Shown piece by piece: positions 48,202 through 56,758 of a stretch of 64,000 nucleotides of DNA. Location of the stretch: NCBI RefSeq assembly GCF_001570405.1, contig NZ_BBYM01000034.1, positions 1-64,000 of the forward strand, given 5' to 3'. The DNA comes from Microtetraspora niveoalba. GTDB taxonomy: Bacteria; Actinomycetota; Actinomycetes; Streptosporangiales; Streptosporangiaceae. The translations under genes and the position numbers were made by a program. Within the stretch, counting starts at the first letter, position 1, and the number at the start of each line of letters is the position of its first letter. Below the pieces are notes generated by a model, which worked only from the letters and a program-made list of their open reading frames with translations, had not been told where the DNA came from and ran no database searches.

Positions 48202-49833
48202 TCACATGCTGGGGCGGGTGGAGTCCGCCGTCAGGGTCATCTCGTCCAGGTGCAGCATCACGTCCTGGACGTCGATGACACCCGGCCGGTGCCGCCGCGC
48301 CCCGCCGCCGCGCTGCCACGGCCGCGGCCCCTCGACCGGGCGGTACTCCACGCCGAACGCGTCCAGCCGGTCGAGATGGCGGGCGAGCCGGTCGGGGAAC
48401 GACGCCGGCGCGGGGCCTCCCGTCCAGCCGACCTCGGCGGCGGCGCAGCCACGCGGCCAGGCGCGGTAGTCCAGCGTCCGGCCGTCCGGGATGCGCTCGC
48501 TCCAGAGCTGGAACTGCAGACCGGCGACCCGGGCGCGCTCCCCGTCCTCCCACGTCGCGGGGGCGGGCTCGAACGCCGCCACGTCCCCGACGGTGATGGT
48601 CTCGCCGATCGCCAGCGGCTCCTCGGCCGACGCCGCCTCGCCGTAGTCGAAGTACAGCGGGAACACCGGGGTCGCGATCACCTCGTGCCCGGCGGCCGCC
48701 GCCCGCCTGCCCACGGCGGCGCCCCGCCACGGCATGACCAGCGTGTCCTCGCGCAGCATGCCGCTCACGAACGCCTCGTCCCAGACGACCGCGCGGACGC
48801 CGCGCTCGGCGAGCAGGTCGGCCAGCCGACGCAGGAACCAGGCGTGCAGGTCGGCCGGCGACTCCAGGCCCAGCTCCGCCCGGTACGCGCTGATCTCGGC
48901 GGACGCCTCCCAGGCGTCCAGCACGCATTCGTCCCCGCCGATGTGCAGGTACGGCACGTCGCCGAGCGCGCCGATGATCTCGTCGAAGACGGCGGCCAGG
49001 AAGTCCACGGTGCCCGGCAGCGGCGAGAGGATCGCGGGCGAGATGCCCCAGCGGTCCAGCACCCGGTGCCGCTCGCCGGGGATCGCCCCCAGCGACGGGT
49101 ACGCCGCGAGGATCGCCGAGGCGTGGCCGGGCACGTCGACCTCGGGGACGACGGTGACCGCCCTGGCCCGCGCGTACGCGCCGATCTCGGCGAGGTCGCG
49201 CAGCGTGTAGTAGCCGCCGTGCGGCACCCCGTCGTAGGTCGGCTCCTCGTGGTAGTAGCTCGTGACCGTCTGGGTCCGGTGCGAGCCGACCTCGTGCAGC
49301 AGCGGGTACGCCCTGCTCTCCAGCCGCCATCCCTGGTCGTCGGCCAGGTGCAGGTGGAGCCGGTTCAGCTTGTGCAGGGCGAGCAGGTCGATCATCCGCA
49401 GCACCTCCCGCTTGGGCAGGAAGTTCCGGGACACGTCGAGATGCGCGCCGCGCCAGGAGAACGCGGGGGAGTCCTCGATCCGCCCGCAGGGCACCCGCCA
49501 CTCGGTCCCCGGGAGCGCGACCGATCGGAACGCCTCCACCGGGAGCAGTTGCCGGAGGGTCTGCCCCGCGTAGAACGCGCCCGCCGTGTCCCCGGCCGCG
49601 ATCAGCACCTCGTCCGCCGCGATCGTGAGCGTGTACGCCTCGGCCCCCAGGCCCGGGTCCAGGGTCACCCGCACCCGCGCGGACGCGTCCCCGCGCCCGA
49701 GGTCCAGGACGGCGAGCGCGAGCCGTACGGCGTCGACCAGGTCGGCGGGACCCGACACGGCGGTCCCGGGCGTGAAGGCGAACGATCCCGGCGCGGCCTC
49801 GGCCAGCCGTGGGCGAGGAAGGAGGTGATCCAT
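48202..49833 (-). CDS. Beta-N-acetylhexosaminidase (GH20)
   Basis: 543 residues. An N-terminal GH20b-like domain is followed by a TIM barrel from FSWRGAHLDVSRNFLPKREVLRMIDLLALHKLNRLHLHLADDQGWRLE. The catalytic Asp-Glu pair lies in YLHIGGDECVLDAW. EIGAYARARAVTVVPEVDVPGHASA is also typical. It has no signal peptide, so it probably works on imported chitobiose or muropeptide sugars in the cytosol. The ATG at 49833 has no clear ribosome binding site. Confidence 0.93.
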   Translation of the reverse strand: MDHLLPRPRLAEAAPGSFAFTPGTAVSGPADLVDAVRLALAVLDLGRGDASARVRVTLDPGLGAEAYTLTIAADEVLIAAGDTAGAFYAGQTLRQLLPVEAFRSVALPGTEWRVPCGRIEDSPAFSWRGAHLDVSRNFLPKREVLRMIDLLALHKLNRLHLHLADDQGWRLESRAYPLLHEVGSHRTQTVTSYYHEEPTYDGVPHGGYYTLRDLAEIGAYARARAVTVVPEVDVPGHASAILAAYPSLGAIPGERHRVLDRWGISPAILSPLPGTVDFLAAVFDEIIGALGDVPYLHIGGDECVLDAWEASAEISAYRAELGLESPADLHAWFLRRLADLLAERGVRAVVWDEAFVSGMLREDTLVMPWRGAAVGRRAAAAGHEVIATPVFPLYFDYGEAASAEEPLAIGETITVGDVAAFEPAPATWEDGERARVAGLQFQLWSERIPDGRTLDYRAWPRGCAAAEVGWTGGPAPASFPDRLARHLDRLDAFGVEYRPVEGPRPWQRGGGARRHRPGVIDVQDVMLHLDEMTLTADSTRPSM

Positions 49834-49887
49834 GGCTGAATCATGCCAAATCACGCACGCCTCGCCCATGGGCCGGGAGTGACCGGC

Positions 49888-50760
49888 TCAGGACACGTAG
49901 TTCGTGATCCCCTTGGCCAGGGCGGCAGCCGCCTTCTGGCGGAACTGCGGGCTCTTCATCTTGGCCGCGTCGCCCGAGTTGCGCATGTTCCCGACCTCGA
50001 TGAAGACCTTGGGAACGGACGAGAGGTTCAGCCCGCCGAGGTCGCTCCTGAAGTCCAGCGCGTTCTTCCCGATGTACGTCGAGTACGGCTGGCCGGTCCC
50101 CGAGTGGAAGGCGTTCCGGACCGCGATGCCCAGCTTGCGCGAGTCGTTCACCACCGGGTCGACCGGGCCGTTGATCTTCTTCGGCATGATGATGTGGAAG
50201 CCGTGCCCGCTCGCGGGGGCCCCGTCGCCGTGGATCGAGATCGCGGCGTCGGCCTCCGCGTTGTTGCCGATCGCCGCCCGCTGCGTGATGCACGGCCCGA
50301 CGCTCGTGTTGTTCTTTCGGGTGAGCTTGACCGTCGCGCCCTCAGCCCGCAGCAGCTTGGCCAGCCGGGTCGAGACGTCCCAGGTGAAGGCCGCCTCGCT
50401 GTACCCGTCGTTGGTCGCGGTGCCGGTCGTGTCGCACGGCTTGCGCTTGGTGAGGACGTTCACCGGTTTGTTGATGATCTCGGGATGCTTGTAGTTGCCG
50501 CCGTTGTGGCCGGGATCGATCACGATGACCTTGCCCGCGAGCGGCTTATCCGCATGGCTGGACGGCGCCCCGTCCGCCCGCTCGGAGACCTTCCCCGCGC
50601 CGATCGCGGCCGTACGGCTCTGCCCCTCGCCGGGGGCCGCGTCGGCGGCGACCCGCCCGGTGGCCGCTCGGACATCGGTGGCCTGGCCCGCGCCACCGCA
50701 CGCGGCGACTCCCAGCCCGCTGCAGGCCAGAATCGTGGCGATGAGTGGTCGTCTGATCAC
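49888..50760 (-). CDS. N-acetylmuramoyl-L-alanine amidase, lipoprotein (Amidase_3)
   Basis: 290 residues. A signal with lipobox VAAC21 anchors it to the membrane outer face. After an Ala-rich linker, the Amidase_3 domain shows zinc ligands and the catalytic Glu: VIVIDPGHNGGN (His), YSEAAF (Glu), ISIHGDG (His) and FIEVGNMRN (Glu). It cleaves the amide between MurNAc and the stem peptide. It is transcribed alone, downstream of a frameshifted small gene. Confidence 0.92.
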   Translation of the reverse strand: MIRRPLIATILACSGLGVAACGGAGQATDVRAATGRVAADAAPGEGQSRTAAIGAGKVSERADGAPSSHADKPLAGKVIVIDPGHNGGNYKHPEIINKPVNVLTKRKPCDTTGTATNDGYSEAAFTWDVSTRLAKLLRAEGATVKLTRKNNTSVGPCITQRAAIGNNAEADAAISIHGDGAPASGHGFHIIMPKKINGPVDPVVNDSRKLGIAVRNAFHSGTGQPYSTYIGKNALDFRSDLGGLNLSSVPKVFIEVGNMRNSGDAAKMKSPQFRQKAAAALAKGITNYVS

Positions 50761-50850
50761 GCTCGGATCCCTTCGCAGAAGTCAGCTCACCAACTTACGC
50801 GAGCGTCGGCGTGATCAGACCGTTATGTCGGTGATATGCCGTGAAAGGAG

Positions 50851-51089
50851 TCACCAGGCGGGTTCGGCGACCTCCTGCTTCTCCAGGAGGGCGGCCAGCT
50901 CGCGGGCGTCCTCCGCGTCCAGCCCGAGGACCACGCGGGGCCGCCCCCACGGATGATCGATCGAATGGGCGACGTAACTGGCCACGGACTCGCCGCCGGC
51001 CGCCCTCGCGTCTCCAGCCAGTGCGCCCAGGCCCGCTCCAGTTCGGCGGCGGCCCGCTGCGCGCAGGAGACCAGTTCCGGATCACGCAT
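50851..51089 (-). pseudogene. Frameshifted small hypothetical gene
   Basis: The ATG at 51089 opens MRDPELVSCAQRAAAELERAW. Around base 50995 the sensible sequence moves to another frame, giving SYVAHSIDHPWGRPRVVLGL and then DARELAALLEKQEVAEPAW with TGA at 50853-50851. Together they resemble a conserved ~80-residue actinobacterial protein with a helical N-terminus and the pattern SYVxxSxxxPWGxPRVV. The span of 239 bases is one short of a whole number of codons, consistent with a single-base loss. It may be a real frameshift or a sequencing error. Confidence 0.75.
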
Positions 51090-51193
51090 GAATCCCCCCG
51101 TAGTCGCTGTGGCCGCCCACCGAGCGACCCGCCGGGGGACGGCGTCTTGCCCAGAGTCAACACCCTCGGCATCCGGACGCCGCGCAGGTTGAC

Positions 51194-52294
51194 CTAGCTT
51201 TGGTCATCGCTTGGAGCGGCCCCGGTGCTGTGCCGTACGACGATCTGGGGCGTGACCTCGCGCAGCCGGCCGACCTTCCCCGGCTCGGTGATGCGCTCGC
51301 TGAGCAGCGCGGCCGCGGAGCGGCCCATCGCCCGGCGCGGCTGGTCGACGCTGGTCAGCGACACGTGGCTGACCGCGGCCAGATGCGTGTTGTCGTAGCC
51401 GACGACGGACAGGTCCTCGGGCACGCGCAGCCCCAGCTCGCTGGCGGCCGTGAGCACGCCCATGGCGACGATGTCGTTGGCCGCGAAGATCGCGGTCGGC
51501 CTCGGCTGCCGTTCGAGCAGCGCCCTGGCGGCCCGGCGTCCGCCCTCCTCGGTGAAGTCGCCGTGCTCCACCATGATGTACGGCGCGAGCGCGTGGCGGC
51601 GCATCGCCACCAGGTAGCCCTCGCACCGGCACCTGGCCGCCGACGACGGTGTGCCCTCGATGTGCGCGATGCGGCGGTGGCCGAGCTCGACCAGGTGGTC
51701 GACCGCGAGCCGGGCGCCGAGCTGGTCGTCGTCCACCACGATGTCCACGCCGTCGAGCTCGACGTCGCGCTCGCCCACCACCACGGTCGGCGTGTAGGCG
51801 GCGGCCTCGGCGAGGGTGTGGCTGGACGGGGCGACGCCCAGCAGGACCAGGCCGTCCACCCGGAGTTCGAGGAACGCCTCCACGGCCTCGTCCTCGAACG
51901 CGGGGTCCCAGCGCCCGCTGCCGATCAGCAGCCGCAGGCCGTCGCCGTGCAGGCTCTCCTGCAGGCCGTCGAGGAACTCGGCGTAGAACGGGTTGTGCAG
52001 GTCGGCGACCAGCGCGCCCACCAGGTGGGTGCGGCCCTCGACCAGGCTGCGCGCCACCGCGTTCGGGCGGTAGCCCAGCTCCCTGGCGGCCTGCAGCACC
52101 GCCTCCCTGCGGTGTTCGCTCACGTGCGGCGATCCCCGGAGCACGAGCGAGACCAGCGACTTCGAGACGCCGGCACGCTCGGCCACGTTTCGGATCGTCG
52201 GCCGTGGCCGCGGGCTGAAGCCATCGGGCAGACCCGCGTCTGGTACGGACACGATGGCGTGCCGGGCGGTGGTCTGTATGGACGGTCCTGACAT
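51194..52294 (-). CDS. LacI-family transcriptional regulator
   Basis: 366 residues. The headpiece [27 protein letters not shown] begins near residue 32 after an unusual N-terminal extension. The effector domain follows ([63 protein letters not shown]). GGGGAGA precedes the ATG at 52294. It is not next to sugar genes; the GH20 gene nearby on the same strand is a weak candidate target. Confidence 0.9.
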   Translation of the reverse strand: MSGPSIQTTARHAIVSVPDAGLPDGFSPRPRPTIRNVAERAGVSKSLVSLVLRGSPHVSEHRREAVLQAARELGYRPNAVARSLVEGRTHLVGALVADLHNPFYAEFLDGLQESLHGDGLRLLIGSGRWDPAFEDEAVEAFLELRVDGLVLLGVAPSSHTLAEAAAYTPTVVVGERDVELDGVDIVVDDDQLGARLAVDHLVELGHRRIAHIEGTPSSAARCRCEGYLVAMRRHALAPYIMVEHGDFTEEGGRRAARALLERQPRPTAIFAANDIVAMGVLTAASELGLRVPEDLSVVGYDNTHLAAVSHVSLTSVDQPRRAMGRSAAALLSERITEPGKVGRLREVTPQIVVRHSTGAAPSDDQS

Positions 52295-52423
52295 GGTTCT
52301 CCCCACGATGCGCGGACGTGCACCTGTCTGACCAAACGATCGAGAAGCCGTAAGGGTACGGGTTTCTCTCCGTAACGCGCATTTCCCGCTTTCCCGGCAA
52401 GGGGGACGGGCGATCCGCCGCGC

Positions 52424-52444
52424 ATGATCAAATCGAGTGATCAT
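52424..52444. promoter_or_regulatory. Probable TetR operator
   Basis: ATGATCA (52424-52430) and TGATCAT (52438-52444) are perfect inverted arms with a 7-base spacer. The site lies 29 bases upstream of the TetR-family gene start, the usual place for autoregulation, and 130 bases from the divergent lacI start. Confidence 0.68.
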
Positions 52445-52473
52445 CCTGGCCGTGCTCCGCTAGTCTGCGGAGT

Positions 52474-53157
52474 GTGGGCGCGATATCCCGGGCGAAAAGC
52501 GATCAGAAGATCCCGGACAGGCCGGCCGCGCGACCGGTACGCCGCCGGCTCAGCGTCGATCGGCGGCGCGAAGAGCTGATCACCGCCGCGCTGGAGCTGT
52601 TCGGCAGGCGCGACGCCGAGGACGTCTCGATCGACGACGTCGCCACGGCGGCCGGGGCCTCGCGGGCGCTCGTCTACCACTACTTCGGTGGCAAGCAGGA
52701 GCTCTACGTCGCGTCGTTGCGCAGCGCGGCCGAGGAACTGGAGGCCCGGCTCCGCCCGGAGGACGCCGGACGTCCCGTGGAACGGCTGGCCCAGGCGCTC
52801 ACGCGATATTTCGACTTCGTCGAGGAGCACGCCGCCGGGTTCGCGGCGCTGCTGAAGGGAGGCCCGGCCAACAGGGCCGGCGAGGTCGGCGAGATCGTGG
52901 AGGGCGTACGGCGGCGCCTGCTCCGGCTGATCACCGACGAGATGCGGATCGCCGATCCCGGACCGGTGCTGCGGGTCGCGCTCAGATCGTGGATCGCCTC
53001 GGTGGAGACCGCGGGACTCGACTGGCTGGAGCACCGCGACATGGAGCGGTCCGAACTGGAACGCCTGCTGGTCGACCAGATGGTCGCGCTGCTTGAGGTC
53101 GCCGGGCGGCACGACCACCGTGTTCGGGGGATCGTCACGGCCGAGCCGGCGTCCTAG
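52474..53157 (+). CDS. TetR-family transcriptional regulator
   Basis: 227 residues. The HTH is RREELITAALELFGRRDAEDVSIDDVATAAGASRALVYHYFGGKQELYVASL, with an all-helical ligand-binding domain (FDFVEEHAAGFAALLKGGPANRAGEVGEIVEGVRRRLLRLI). This C-terminal type occurs in regulators of lipid and efflux genes. GTG start at 52474; the 25-residue basic N-terminal tail is longer than usual. A matching palindrome lies just upstream. Confidence 0.9.
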   Translation: MGAISRAKSDQKIPDRPAARPVRRRLSVDRRREELITAALELFGRRDAEDVSIDDVATAAGASRALVYHYFGGKQELYVASLRSAAEELEARLRPEDAGRPVERLAQALTRYFDFVEEHAAGFAALLKGGPANRAGEVGEIVEGVRRRLLRLITDEMRIADPGPVLRVALRSWIASVETAGLDWLEHRDMERSELERLLVDQMVALLEVAGRHDHRVRGIVTAEPAS

Positions 53158-53303
53158 AGATCCCGCGAAAGGGGCGCTCGGGGACGGTGGCGCCGGGAGG
53201 GCGGCGCCGGTACGGCACCTCCCGCGGCCCGTATCGGCCACGGGCGTGCGGTGCCGCGATGGACGCGCTCACATCGATGACGTTGCTGACGCGAGCGCGC
53301 CGT

Positions 53304-53347
53304 CTCCCCCTCGACTGGTGGACGACTCCCCCTCGATCGGCGGACGA
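53304..53347. repeat. 22-bp tandem duplication between tetR and bldC
   Basis: CTCCCCCTCGA starts at 53304 and 53326, and both 22-base units end GGACGA; they differ at about three positions. It lies in the convergent gap between the TetR gene and bldC, ten bases from the bldC stop. Confidence 0.85.
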
Positions 53348-53357
53348 CGCCCGGACC

Positions 53358-53561
53358 CTACTCGGTGCGCTGCTGCGGAATCCCCGCCAGCAGCGCGCGG
53401 ACCTCGGTCTCCCGGTAACGGCGGTGACCGCCGAGGGTGCGGATGGATGTCAACTTGCCCGCCTTCGCCCACCGAGTGACGGTCTTGGGGTCGACGCGGA
53501 ACATGGTGGCGACCTCCGCCGGGGTGAGCAGTGGCTCGGCCTCGGGTGTACGAGCTGACAT
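53358..53561 (-). CDS. bldC: BldC, MerR-like small developmental regulator
   Basis: 67 residues: LLTPAEVATMFRVDPKTVTRWAKAGKLTSIRTLGGHRRYRETEVRALL is the BldC winged-helix domain with no effector part. BldC binds direct repeats cooperatively and holds back sporulation in Streptomyces. GGAGGAGAGG lies upstream of ATG 53561. Neighbours (hypothetical, vdh, DUF3073, purM, purF) are in the same order as around bldC in Streptomyces. Confidence 0.95.
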   Translation of the reverse strand: MSARTPEAEPLLTPAEVATMFRVDPKTVTRWAKAGKLTSIRTLGGHRRYRETEVRALLAGIPQQRTE

Positions 53562-53882
53562 GTGTGCGGCCTCTCCTCCGTGTGGACCGGCGACAGCGAT
53601 CCTGCGACTTATCCTGGCGCTTGTCACGGATGTCCCCCAATGATCCATAAGTGCGGTTTCATGGATCATTTTCGGTATCACCCGATGTGACCATACAGCC
53701 ACGTAACGCGATTGGCGAGCCCTCTGGGAGCAACGCCACGACCACGTGGTGATGTCACGCTCGGTGATTCTAGCGACACGCTTCGTGGTATCGCAGTGAA
53801 AACGGCAAACTACTCAGTTCGCAGATCTGAGATCGAACATCCCATGACCCAATAGTGCAGGTCGGTGGGTGCGATATGGGCT
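53562..53882. other. Upstream region of bldC, no gene seen
   Basis: 321 bases ahead of bldC. It is less GC-rich than its neighbours, notably around 53590-53700 and 53790-53880, as expected for a developmentally regulated promoter. It begins with the strong bldC ribosome binding site. I cannot assign individual promoter boxes. Confidence 0.5.
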
Positions 53883-54755
53883 TTAGTTGGCAGACTGCAG
53901 TGCCTGGATCGACCTCCACCGAAGCACCACACGCTGGTACATCGCGAAGGCAAGTTCTTCCTGACCGTTGTCCAAACCGGTGAGCGCGGCGGCCAGCTCG
54001 GCCACCGACTGGTCGGCCTCCAGCGTCTCGTCGTCCATGAGATGGACCAGCCCGCCGTAGTCGAGCTCCACCAGCGAGTGGGGGTGGAACTCCTCGAGCC
54101 ACCTGCCGACGTCCTCGAAATCGGCGTACGCGGCGGTGTCCGGCGCGTGCTTCCTGATCACCCCGAGCGCCTTGGCCACCCGCCTGCGCGCCTGCGCCAT
54201 CGAGGTGACGTACAGCATGGTGCGCGCGGGGGCGGCCACGGCCTGCGCGGGTTGGTCGGCGCCCTCCGCGGGCTCCCCGCCCAGCACGAGCCACCGCTCC
54301 GTCGAGTCGAAGGGCGCGAACCACGACGTCGGCACATGCCAGGTGCTCGACCTGATGTGCGTGCGCAACGACGTGCCCGAACGCTTGTGGCGGTCGAAGT
54401 CGTCGGCCGTCCGCTCGGCGACCGCCTGCGGCACGAAACGGTCCGCCAGCTTCACCGGGGTGCCGCCGCGGAACGAGGCGAACGCCAGCCAGGACCTCAG
54501 CCTGCTCTGCCACGGGCAGACGTAGAGCACGTCCTCCACCCGGCGCAGGTAGGCGTTGGAACTCTCCCGCTCCGGCGCGGGAGCCGGGGGGACGCCGAGG
54601 ATCCTGCGTACCGCCTCGCCGTGCTCCACCTCCAGCGCACCGGCCCGCCGCGGACGATCACGGGACTCGGCGTACGCGGCCCAGATCCTCTGATCCCGGG
54701 GGGAGAAGGCGGCCAGCGGCTCATAGACGCGGAGGTAGGCGGCATAGGGCAGCAC
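53883..54755 (-). CDS. Conserved actinobacterial hypothetical protein next to bldC
   Basis: 290 residues from GTG 54755 (VLPYAAYLRVYEPLAAF); an extension to 54803 is possible. Aromatic-rich N-terminal segments (RIWAAYAESRD, YVCPWQSRLRSWLAFASF) and RTHIRSSTWHVPTSWFAPFD are conserved in homologues at the same location. ARTMLYVTSMAQARRRVAKALGVIRK and an acidic C-terminal helical part follow. No catalytic motif or membrane helix seen. Its place between bldC and vdh is conserved, but its function is not known. Confidence 0.82.
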   Translation of the reverse strand: MLPYAAYLRVYEPLAAFSPRDQRIWAAYAESRDRPRRAGALEVEHGEAVRRILGVPPAPAPERESSNAYLRRVEDVLYVCPWQSRLRSWLAFASFRGGTPVKLADRFVPQAVAERTADDFDRHKRSGTSLRTHIRSSTWHVPTSWFAPFDSTERWLVLGGEPAEGADQPAQAVAAPARTMLYVTSMAQARRRVAKALGVIRKHAPDTAAYADFEDVGRWLEEFHPHSLVELDYGGLVHLMDDETLEADQSVAELAAALTGLDNGQEELAFAMYQRVVLRWRSIQALQSAN

Positions 54756-54958
54756 ACCAGAATCGTGCCACGAGGCCGGGGACGCTGGGGAGGGCCGTCT
54801 CACTTTCCATGATCCGACGGTGGTGACCCGGTTAGGCTGTGGACGGCCCGTCCGCGCACCCGACGTCGCCCTACCCGGCGCGACGGCGGACCTCCCGCGG
54901 CGGGCCGGCGGATCCGCCGTGACGGAGCGGCGGACAGAAGCGGTCAGGAGTCACCACC

Positions 54959-56125
54959 GTGATCGACGTCTTCGGGCTCTCCCACAAGGACAGCGGGCCC
55001 ATCAGCGTCACGACCGGAGCGGAGCGGAACGCGTCCGCGACGGATTCCCCCATCGGTTCCCCCACGAGGCGAGGCCCCCGGCACGAGCAGGTCGTGTTCT
55101 GCTCCGACGAGCGCAGCGGCCTCTACGCGATCATCGCCGTCTACAGCACGGCCCTCGGGCCCGCGCTCGGCGGCACCCGGTTCTATCCGTACGAGAGCGA
55201 GCAGGCGGCGCTGGCCGACGTGCTCAACCTCTCGCGCGCCATGGCGTACAAGAACGCCCTCGCGGGGCTCGACCTCGGCGGCGGCAAGGCCGTGATCATC
55301 GGCGACCCGTCGGCGGACAAGTCCGAGGCGCTCCTGCGGGCATACGGACGGTTCGTCGAGTCGCTCGGCGGGCGCTACTACACCGCGTGCGACGTCGGCA
55401 CCTACAGCGAGGACATGGACGTCGTCGCCCGCGAGTCGTCGTACGTGACGGGGCGCACCCCGGCGCACGGCGGCGCCGGAGACTCCTCGATCCTCACCGC
55501 CTTCGGCGTCTTCCAGGGCATGCGGGCCGCGGCGGACCACACGTTCGGCACGCCCACGCTGCGCGGCAGGCGGGTGGGCGTCGAGGGGGTCGGCAAGGTC
55601 GGGCGGCGGCTCGTCGACCACCTGATCGAGGACGGCGCCGAGGTCGTGGTCTGCGACGTCGACGAGCACGCCGTCGATCTCGTACGGCGCCGCCACCCCT
55701 CGGTGGACGTCGTCGCGGACAACGCCGCGCTGATCGCGTCCGACATCGACGTCTACGCCCCGTGCGCCCTGGGCGGCGCGCTGAACGAGGCGACCGTCCC
55801 GCTCCTGAGGGCGCGGATCGTCTGCGGCGGAGCCAACAACCAGCTCGCCGACGCCGGCGTCGGAAAGCTGCTGGTGGAGCGCGGCATCCTGTACGCCCCT
55901 GACTACGTGGTGAACTCCGGCGGAGTCATCCAGGTCGCCGACGAGATCGAGGGGTTCAACATGGAGCGGGCCAGGGCAAGGGCCGCTCAGATCTTCGACA
56001 CGACCGCGAAAATCTTCGCCCTCGCCGCCGCCGACGGGGTCCCTCCGGCGACCGCGGCGGATAGGCTCGCGGAGCGCAGAATGTCGGAAGTCGGGCGGCT
56101 TAGGGGCATCTGGCTCCGCCGCTGA
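54959..56125 (+). CDS. vdh: Valine/leucine dehydrogenase (Glu/Leu/Phe/Val dehydrogenase family)
   Basis: 388 residues. The catalytic Lys pair lies in [19 protein letters not shown]; the dinucleotide-binding motif is [28 protein letters not shown] and [13 protein letters not shown] is the tail motif. The ~40-residue Ser/Thr/Pro-rich N-terminus exceeds that of most leucine dehydrogenases. It oxidatively deaminates branched-chain amino acids to 2-oxo acids, feeding polyketide and fatty-acid starters. AGGAG is 8 bases before the GTG. Neighbourhood matches Streptomyces vdh near bldC. Confidence 0.93.
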   Translation: MIDVFGLSHKDSGPISVTTGAERNASATDSPIGSPTRRGPRHEQVVFCSDERSGLYAIIAVYSTALGPALGGTRFYPYESEQAALADVLNLSRAMAYKNALAGLDLGGGKAVIIGDPSADKSEALLRAYGRFVESLGGRYYTACDVGTYSEDMDVVARESSYVTGRTPAHGGAGDSSILTAFGVFQGMRAAADHTFGTPTLRGRRVGVEGVGKVGRRLVDHLIEDGAEVVVCDVDEHAVDLVRRRHPSVDVVADNAALIASDIDVYAPCALGGALNEATVPLLRARIVCGGANNQLADAGVGKLLVERGILYAPDYVVNSGGVIQVADEIEGFNMERARARAAQIFDTTAKIFALAAADGVPPATAADRLAERRMSEVGRLRGIWLRR

Positions 56126-56190
56126 CCGCCGACGCCCATACGGCGTACCGAGCGGCGCGCAAAACAGGTACGGTTATAGGCGAACGAGAG

Positions 56191-56219
56191 ACTGGCGCCT
56201 AAAGTCAGGTGGCGCCAGT
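56191..56219 (+). promoter_or_regulatory. Leader hairpin upstream of the DUF3073 gene
   Basis: ACTGGCGCC (56191-56199) and GGCGCCAGT (56211-56219) form a perfect 9-bp stem with an 11-base loop. It lies 58 bases ahead of the start codon, so probably within the untranslated leader or at the promoter. Confidence 0.6.
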
Positions 56220-56239
56220 GCGCGGTGCGTTAGCGACGA

Positions 56240-56270
56240 GGGGTCCGGTGCGACCCCGCATGAGGGGGTC
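56240..56270 (+). promoter_or_regulatory. Possible RBS-sequestering switch of DUF3073
   Basis: GGGGTC (56240-56245) and GGGGTC (56265-56270) are identical and both complementary to GACCCC (56252-56257). The second is part of the GAGGGGG ribosome binding site ending 8 bases before the ATG. Pairing 5' frees the site and pairing 3' hides it, as in an attenuator or thermosensor. Confidence 0.5.
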
Positions 56271-56276
56271 GAGCCA

Positions 56277-56507
56277 ATGGGGCGCGGCCGAGCCAAGGCC
56301 AAGCAGGTCAAGGTCGCCCGCCAGCTGAAGTACAACAGCGGCGGCACTGATCTTGAGCGTCTGCGCGCGGAGCTCGGAGTCGTGGACGAGGGCGATTCCG
56401 GCCACAGTGACGAGCATGACCCTTACGACGAGCTGGCTGATCGGTATGCCGATTATGCCGTCGACGATGACGAGGGCGACGGCAAGGACTCGTCCCGGCG
56501 CCGTTAG
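56277..56507 (+). CDS. DUF3073 family protein
   Basis: 76 residues: MGRGRAKAKQVKVARQLKYN is the invariant basic N-terminus, followed by LERLRAELG and a highly acidic C-terminus (DEHDPYDELADRYADYAVDDDEGD). The protein is widespread in Actinobacteria and of unknown function; the basic tail suggests nucleic acid or ribosome contact. It has its own leader and a strong terminator, so it is probably monocistronic and well expressed. Confidence 0.93.
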   Translation: MGRGRAKAKQVKVARQLKYNSGGTDLERLRAELGVVDEGDSGHSDEHDPYDELADRYADYAVDDDEGDGKDSSRRR

Positions 56508-56611
56508 CCGTTCCTGACAGCGGTCGAAGTGACAACACCCGGCGAGGAGCCTTTCCACGCCGGGTGACTTCGCGTTGTCCGGGATCCGATCGTGTTGTGA
56601 GGGTCCGACCG

Positions 56612-56640
56612 GGCGCCCCGGCCCAGCCGGGGCGCCTTTT
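56612..56640 (+). terminator. Intrinsic terminator after DUF3073
   Basis: GGCGCCCCGG (56612-56621) and CCGGGGCGCC (56627-56636) form a perfect 10-bp stem with a 5-base loop, followed by TTTT. It is 105 bases past the DUF3073 stop and could also stop purM transcripts from the other side, though without a T-run in that direction. Confidence 0.9.
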
Positions 56641-56758
56641 GGCGTGTGCCCGAACCCCGCGCCGCCTCCGGATTCCATGATCCTGCGAGTTCTCCCGGCC
56701 GGTTCTCGGGCGAGGCCGGTCGGCGCTCCGCCGGAGCGGGTCGCCGACCGGGCTTCGA

